Shown here: in pieces, positions 6,196 to 9,713 of the stretch
Layout: each line of letters begins with the position of its first letter
How positions within the stretch are numbered: the stretch's first letter is position 1
Source of the DNA: CAYYGL01 sp964471235
GTDB taxonomy: Bacteria > Calditrichota > Calditrichia > RBG-13-44-9 > J075
Length of the DNA: 9,713 nucleotides
NCBI GenBank assembly: GCA_964471235.1
Contig: CAYYGL010000181.1
Location: 1-9,713 of the forward strand
Direction: 5' to 3'
Program-made: the position numbers and the translations under genes
The notes under the pieces: generated by a model
Seen by the model: the letters and a program-made list of their open reading frames with translations, nothing else
Told to the model about the DNA's origin: nothing
Databases searched by the model: none

Positions 6196-6225
6196 AATAT
6201 AAGCATCCCTACCTGAAGATGAAAA
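6196..6225 (-). promoter_or_regulatory. Candidate promoter for the NuoI-like gene
   Basis: On the minus strand TTTTCA (6225-6220) and TATATT (6201-6196) are 18 bp apart and match the sigma-70 consensus at 4 of 6 and 5 of 6 positions. Transcription would begin near 6189, about 40 nt before the ATG. The -35 overlaps an A/T-only palindrome just after the stop of the upstream gene. Confidence 0.35.
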
Positions 6226-6236
6226 AGGTTTTTCAA

Positions 6237-6698
6237 CTATAAATATCTTTCGGCAAGAAAGGCTTTCAACTCCTCAAAGTTATCAAAAATTTCCGTAGTG
6301 CATCCCACAATCCAACTGCTCATTTTTTCCCGGGGGATGGTGCTGACCATATAGACCGGTATCCGGTGATAGTATGCCATGGTCAACTCCCCATGGGTGC
6401 CGCCACCGTTCAGAACATGTTCATCCCACAGGCAAATCACATAATCAATTTCATTCACCAGGATATTTAAATCCGATTCAATCAATTTCCGCATGGTCTG
6501 CCGGAACCGTTGCGGATCTTCTGATTTCCAATGACGAAAGTAGCGAGATTCCTCCTTGGTAAGGATGTTCATTTCCTCCACACAGGGGTTAAAAATATCG
6601 TGGTTTAACGTTTCTTTTAAGAAGGGAGTCAGTTCTTCCCTCCAGGCAGCGCCGCCGTCCGGGGCATGCTCTATAGCACCGGCTAAATACACTTTCAT
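6237..6698 (-). CDS. Nucleoside 2-deoxyribosyltransferase-like protein
   Basis: The 153-residue protein starts with MKVYLAGAIEHAPDGGAAWREEL, the first Rossmann-like strand and substrate loop of the nucleoside 2-deoxyribosyltransferase superfamily. A Pro-containing strand (IFNPC), then DLNILVNEIDYVICLWDE (76-93) and GGGTHGELTMAYYHRIPVYMV (98-118) follow. Glu104 in GTHGEL occupies the place of the family's catalytic glutamate. Members cleave or exchange the N-glycosidic bond of (deoxy)nucleosides or nucleotides. Which substrate is used here cannot be told. The frame is open 60 codons further upstream to about 6878, but that stretch (rich in Arg, Gln and Ser) contains promoter-like sequence. ATG 6698 is chosen because GGAG lies 6 nt before it and homologues begin at this strand. 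ATG 6710 is the alternative. The gene is divergent from the sigma factor. Confidence 0.75.
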   Translation of the reverse strand: MKVYLAGAIEHAPDGGAAWREELTPFLKETLNHDIFNPCVEEMNILTKEESRYFRHWKSEDPQRFRQTMRKLIESDLNILVNEIDYVICLWDEHVLNGGGTHGELTMAYYHRIPVYMVSTIPREKMSSWIVGCTTEIFDNFEELKAFLAERYL

Positions 6699-6790
6699 TT
6701 TCGTCTCCATGTTTATCTGCCTGTTTCGGTAAGAAGATTGGGAGCCGCCTCTTATCTCCTCCGAAGATTGTTGCACGTTTCTCTCGCTTT

Positions 6791-6800
6791 GGCAATTGCC
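6791..6800. repeat. 10-bp palindrome in the leader of the deoxyribosyltransferase-like gene
   Basis: GGCAATTGCC is a perfect palindrome placed just downstream of the predicted start of transcription (about 6806, minus strand). The position would suit an operator for a dimeric repressor. Ten bases alone can occur by chance. Confidence 0.25.
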
Positions 6801-6812
6801 CTTCCGCTTCGG

Positions 6813-6842
6813 ATTATAAAATACTTTTCTTCGGTAAAGCAA
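6813..6842 (-). promoter_or_regulatory. Candidate promoter for the deoxyribosyltransferase-like gene
   Basis: On the minus strand TTGCTT (6842-6837) and a perfect TATAAT (6818-6813) are 18 bp apart. This would give a start near 6806 and a leader of about 108 nt before the ATG at 6698. It is the only exact TATAAT I noticed in a promoter-like setting here. It supports the short reading of the downstream gene. Confidence 0.5.
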
Positions 6843-6866
6843 GTGCTTTTCGGCAATCCATTGTGT

Positions 6867-6895
6867 TTGCAATATCATCTATTGTTCCATATATT
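6867..6895 (+). promoter_or_regulatory. Candidate sigma-70-type promoter for the ECF sigma operon
   Basis: TTGCAA (6867-6872) and TATATT (6890-6895) are 17 bp apart, matching the consensus at 4 of 6 and 5 of 6 positions. Transcription would start near 6902, giving a 35-nt leader. It is back-to-back with the minus-strand promoter, with 24 bp between the two -35 elements. Confidence 0.45.
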
Positions 6896-6905
6896 TTCTT
6901 GATAG

Positions 6906-6932
6906 TGTAACAATTCGCAATCAACAGGCGTA
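6906..6932 (+). promoter_or_regulatory. ECF-type promoter-like motif just before the sigma gene
   Basis: TGTAAC (6906-6911) and CGTA (6929-6932) are separated by 17 bp, in the style of the AAC-N16/17-CGT promoters read by many ECF sigma factors. The -10 part ends 4 nt before the sigma start codon at 6937, so a transcript from it would be leaderless or nearly so. Autoregulation would fit, but the close spacing is a caution. Confidence 0.3.
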
Positions 6933-6936
6933 TAGG

Positions 6937-7524
6937 ATGGCAGACGAAGAAAAAAAGAAAGAAGACCGGAAACTGATACAGGCTGCCCGAAAGGGAGATC
7001 AGAAAGCATTCGAGAGCCTGTTGAACAAATACCGTAACCTGGTTTACCATGTGATGATGAAGATGGTGCGCAATCCACAGGAAGCGGAAGACCTCACCCA
7101 GGAAGCATTTATCAAAGCTTTTCATGCCCTGGAATCTTTTAACGAAGAATACGCCTTCTCCACCTGGCTGATGAAGATTGCTACCAACAATTGTATTGAT
7201 TTTCTCCGAAAACGAAAGCTGCGCACGTATTCGATAGACGAGCCGTTGCAGTACAAAGATGACCAGGTAAAGATTGAGCTGCCGACTCATGATCCGACCC
7301 CGGAACGGCAACTGCTTGCCAACGAACGAAAACAAATGATCGATGCGGCAATCGATTCTTTACCGCCCCGCTACCGGCATGTGATTATTCTTCGCCATAA
7401 GGAAGAAAAATCCTATGAGGAAATTGCAGAGTTGTTGGAACTCCCTCTTGGTACGGTGAAAGCCCGCATTTTTCGTGCCCGGGAAATGTTGAATAAAAAA
7501 ATAAAAGCCATTATATATTCATGA
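6937..7524 (+). CDS. ECF-type RNA polymerase sigma factor
   Basis: This group IV sigma factor has 195 residues, the usual length. Region 2 covers about 12-94, with DQKAFESLLNKYRNLVYHVMMKMVRNPQEAEDLTQEAFIKAF; the NPQEAEDLTQEAF stretch is the core-binding signature of region 2.2. FSTWLMKIATNNCIDFLRKRK forms regions 2.3 and 2.4, which melt and read the -10. A linker follows (about 95-130). Region 4 (about 132-190) contains SLPPRYRHVIILRHKEEKSYEEIAELLELPLGTVKARIFRAREML, the helix-turn-helix that reads the -35. Its stop overlaps the ATG of the next gene (ATGA), so the two are translationally coupled. No zinc-binding anti-sigma or FecR-like gene is adjacent. The ribosome binding site is weak (CAGG 8 nt before ATG). 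Two candidate promoters lie upstream, one housekeeping and one ECF-like. Confidence 0.95.
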   Translation: MADEEKKKEDRKLIQAARKGDQKAFESLLNKYRNLVYHVMMKMVRNPQEAEDLTQEAFIKAFHALESFNEEYAFSTWLMKIATNNCIDFLRKRKLRTYSIDEPLQYKDDQVKIELPTHDPTPERQLLANERKQMIDAAIDSLPPRYRHVIILRHKEEKSYEEIAELLELPLGTVKARIFRAREMLNKKIKAIIYS

Positions 7525-8408
7525 AACCTTACTATCACATCCTTTCTCTTTTGTTTTTAATTGCCGCTTCCCAGGCGTTTCCACAGACAGATGGAGATCA
7601 GCACAGTCGGTTGCGGCGGGCTGTTGAAAAGACTTACGAGAAATCCGTTTACGCCCGGATCAAGGTGAATAACGGGATGATTTATATCAACAAAGCCAAA
7701 TCCAACCAGGTATTTAACGGGGAATTTATTTTTACCAAACATCCGCCAATGGTGGAGTATGAAATTGTCGGTGATGAGGGACGGCTTTCTGTTCGAGTAA
7801 CGGACAGGGTCTCCAAACGCAAAGAATCCAATGAGGTTGAAGACTATGATATTGAGATGAATCAGGTTTATGAAAATGAATGTTACCTGAATTTTTCTCC
7901 CGGTATACCTCTCTCTGTCAAGATGGATTTGGGCGTTATTAAAGGGGAGGTGGATTTGGGGGGATTAAAGTTGAAAAACGTTGATATCTCTACCGCCGTC
8001 AGTCAGGCAAGTATAGATTTCAGCGAAGCGAATCCAATTCGACTGGAAGACCTGAAAATCGAAAACGGCGTCGGGAAATTGAAAGTTTATCGCATCGGGA
8101 ATGCCAACTTTTCCAAGTTCCATTTTGAAGGGGGGGTGGGAAAGTATGTTCTGGATTTTGATGGCGATTATACCCACGATGTCTCGGCAGATGTGGAAAT
8201 CGGAATGGGGAAGCTGACCATTTATCTACCCCAAACTATCGGGGTACGAATTGAGGTGGATAAATCTTTCCTGAGCAGCCTGGATATTGATAAGGTGTAT
8301 AAAGATCATGACATTTACTATAATGATTTATGGGATGAGAATAATCCGAAGTTGGACCTTCACATTGATTCCGGCGTTGCAAAAGTTAAGATAGAATGGA
8401 TTGAATAG
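7521..8408 (+). CDS. Exported beta-repeat protein, toast-rack/DUF4097-like
   Basis: The 295-residue product has a signal peptide (MKPYYHILSLLFLIAASQA, probable cleavage after residue 19), so it acts outside the inner membrane. There is no lipobox cysteine and no other membrane helix. The mature part is almost all short beta-strands separated by tight glycine turns. A recurring turn occurs at 138-141 (GVIK), 183-186 (GVGK), 205-208 (GVGK), 228-231 (GMGK) and 285-288 (GVAK), each leading into a strand such as KLKVY or KLTIYLP. This resembles the solenoid-like toast-rack fold seen in DUF4097 and LiaF C-terminal domains, some of which sense envelope stress. The start overlaps the sigma stop by 4 nt. 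It could be the effector, or an extracytoplasmic sensor, of the sigma factor. The family placement rests on pattern only, and no enzyme motif is visible. Confidence 0.75.
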   Translation: MKPYYHILSLLFLIAASQAFPQTDGDQHSRLRRAVEKTYEKSVYARIKVNNGMIYINKAKSNQVFNGEFIFTKHPPMVEYEIVGDEGRLSVRVTDRVSKRKESNEVEDYDIEMNQVYENECYLNFSPGIPLSVKMDLGVIKGEVDLGGLKLKNVDISTAVSQASIDFSEANPIRLEDLKIENGVGKLKVYRIGNANFSKFHFEGGVGKYVLDFDGDYTHDVSADVEIGMGKLTIYLPQTIGVRIEVDKSFLSSLDIDKVYKDHDIYYNDLWDENNPKLDLHIDSGVAKVKIEWIE

Positions 8409-8428
8409 ATTTCCCATGGAGAGGATGT

Positions 8429-9713
8429 CTAAACTTCCCTGGCTTCTGCCAATCGTCGTAGTTTATTAACATCCTTCCGGCATATTCTGCGAAATTCACA
8501 GTATGATTTACAAAATGGTTTGTCCGGATAGCGGGAGTGTCGAAACTTGCCCCCGGTAATGCCAGTTATATACGTTACAATAAAGTCCTCCACCCGCTCC
8601 AGCATTCCTTCAAAGGTCAGTGGATTCCCCGAGTCGTCAAGGATGCTTTTATTGGGAAGCAGGGCTTTACCTCTTACCCCAAACGTTATCCCGCATTGAC
8701 CATCAATCATCACCGGCACCCGTTTACAATTTTCTTCATCTTTTATTTGATAGAAAGCAGCATATACCGGTTCAACATCCTCCCTGTTTATCAATTTCGG
8801 TAATACCGCGGCATACAGGGGGAGCTGCAACGCCAGTCCATCTTTGATTTCCTCCGGTTTACTGAAGGACTTCCCGGTTTTATAATCTAACAACAGCGCC
8901 TGCCCCTGCTCATTGGTATCAACGCGATCCACTTTGCCGGTAAGCAAAATCTCCTGCCCGTTGCGCTGTAATACAACGGGGGTGGAGCGGGAATCCGGGT
9001 CTTGTTCCCGGGGAGAACCGGCTCTCCCAAAGGCCAACTCAAAGTAAGTCGGGTAAAAGTGGTGTGTTTCAATGGCTTCTTTTTCCCGCTCCAGAAAACG
9101 CTTCCACACCCCCGGGTTTTTGGGAGAGCCGAAATATTTTTCCTTTTCCAACTCGAATAAAAGTCCCCGAAAGGGCAGGTTGTCAAATTCTTCTCGTGCA
9201 ATTTCCAGCAGCAGCGGCTCTTGCAACCACGGCTCCCGTTGAACCCCTTTTTCCCGTAATAAATTGTAAAACCGAAAAAGAGTATGATGCACCAGTTGCC
9301 CCCGTTCCAGCGGGGTGAGCCCGGTCTCAATTTCTTCCGGTTCCCGAATGCCCAGAATATAGCGGAAGAAGAATTTGATCGGACATTGGGCATAGGTTTC
9401 CAGGCGGGTGATGGAAAACGGCTTATTTTGAAACCGCTGGTACAAATGTGCCACAATTTCCGGGAAATTGCTTAAAACGCCTTCATATATTCCCTGGCTG
9501 TTGGGGCGTTGTTTTTCAAAATAGATTTGAATCCGCTCCAGCCATTGATGAAGCGCCGGTGCCCCGGGCTCTGTACCGGAATACAACAAAAACCAGCGGC
9601 GTAACCGGGTGGCGTCGGTCGATCGAAAAGTTTCCGGAATGTGCCGGGCAAGCCGGGGAAGCAAATTCCGGGAAGTCTCCATAAATCGCGGTACCGGCAG
9701 TTTCTCCCGCCAC
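8429..9713 (-). CDS. AddB/RecB-family nuclease, C-terminal part (gene cut by right window edge)
   Basis: The visible 427 residues are the C-terminal PD-(D/E)XK nuclease domain with iron-sulfur cysteines, as in AddB and RecB-family repair nucleases that resect double-strand breaks. Counting from Met at 9680-9682, the order is FSITRLETYAQCPIKFFFRY (89-108, first cluster Cys C100), GQLVHHTLF (128-136, motif His), GKVDRVD (249-255) and LLLDYKTGK (263-271, metal-binding D266 and catalytic K268). LQLPLYAAV (285-293, QxxxY) and CKSYCEFRRIC (391-401) complete it. The last three cysteines have C-x3-C-x5-C spacing instead of the common C-x2-C-x5-C. The frame is open through the right edge, with ten more codons before that Met, so the helicase-like N-terminal part lies outside. 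It converges with the toast-rack gene with only 20 nt between stops and no visible terminator. AddB is the likeliest subunit, but without the N-terminus the symbol is left open. Confidence 0.85.
   Translation of the reverse strand, partial: WREKLPVPRFMETSRNLLPRLARHIPETFRSTDATRLRRWFLLYSGTEPGAPALHQWLERIQIYFEKQRPNSQGIYEGVLSNFPEIVAHLYQRFQNKPFSITRLETYAQCPIKFFFRYILGIREPEEIETGLTPLERGQLVHHTLFRFYNLLREKGVQREPWLQEPLLLEIAREEFDNLPFRGLLFELEKEKYFGSPKNPGVWKRFLEREKEAIETHHFYPTYFELAFGRAGSPREQDPDSRSTPVVLQRNGQEILLTGKVDRVDTNEQGQALLLDYKTGKSFSKPEEIKDGLALQLPLYAAVLPKLINREDVEPVYAAFYQIKDEENCKRVPVMIDGQCGITFGVRGKALLPNKSILDDSGNPLTFEGMLERVEDFIVTYITGITGGKFRHSRYPDKPFCKSYCEFRRICRKDVNKLRRLAEAREV

Noticed and set aside
6220..6235. 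TGAAAAA-GG-TTTTTCA palindrome after the deoxyribosyltransferase-like stop
   Set aside because: The stem is almost only A/T pairs with a two-base loop and no following T-tract, so it is too weak for a terminator. It overlaps a possible -35 instead.
6699..6878. 60-codon N-terminal extension of the deoxyribosyltransferase-like protein
   Set aside because: The family starts at the MKVYLAG strand, GGAG precedes that ATG by 6 nt, and the extension contains an exact TATAAT and a palindrome.
6814..7335. 173-codon minus-strand frame opposite the sigma gene
   Set aside because: It is antisense to a clear ECF sigma coding sequence and shows no family resemblance.
8887..9456. 189-codon minus-strand frame inside the AddB-type gene
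   Set aside because: It is a shifted frame of the nuclease gene. The in-frame product has all nuclease motifs in order.

Overview
The window is about 48% G+C by eye and densely coded. It carries a TonB/ExbB/ExbD system, so the host has an outer membrane. Gene content (RicT next to DNA polymerase III delta-prime, an AddB-type nuclease, a TonB with a Pro/Glu-rich linker, a NuoI-type ferredoxin subunit) and several weak Shine-Dalgarno sites suggest a free-living or environmental bacterium of the Fibrobacterota-Chlorobiota-Bacteroidota/Calditrichota side of the tree. That placement is inference from protein style only.

Left part (1-5339, all on the minus strand; listed in transcription order from right to left). 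A single-domain STAS anti-sigma-factor antagonist (4995-5339) comes first. A candidate Fur-like operator and promoter (4924-4968) then lead into tonB, exbB and exbD, with an ATGA overlap between exbB and exbD. The housekeeping genes follow: holB (delta-prime clamp-loader subunit), ricT/yaaT (PSP1 protein), a terminator-like hairpin (521-560), and metG (methionyl-tRNA synthetase, cut by the window edge). The order holB-ricT with metG nearby resembles the Bacillus subtilis holB-yaaT-...-metS neighbourhood.

Middle part (5340-6936). An orphan NuoI-like 2x[4Fe-4S] protein (5609-6148, minus) has its own candidate promoter and a strong intrinsic terminator (5541-5574), and no other complex I gene is beside it. 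Upstream is a small nucleoside 2-deoxyribosyltransferase-like enzyme (6237-6698, minus). Its candidate promoter is divergent from that of an ECF sigma factor.

Right part (6937-9713). The ECF sigma factor gene (plus) overlaps by ATGA a gene for an exported beta-repeat 'toast-rack'-like protein. There is no anti-sigma factor between or beside them. Convergent to this pair is the C-terminal nuclease half of an AddB/RecB-family protein (minus), which enters from beyond the right edge.

The most informative observations are the Fur-box-like dyad over the tonB promoter, the sigma/toast-rack pair with an ECF-type promoter motif ending almost on the sigma start codon, the orphan NuoI transcription unit, and a delta-prime subunit with no zinc-module cysteines. 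No tRNA, rRNA, CRISPR array, insertion sequence or attachment site was seen.
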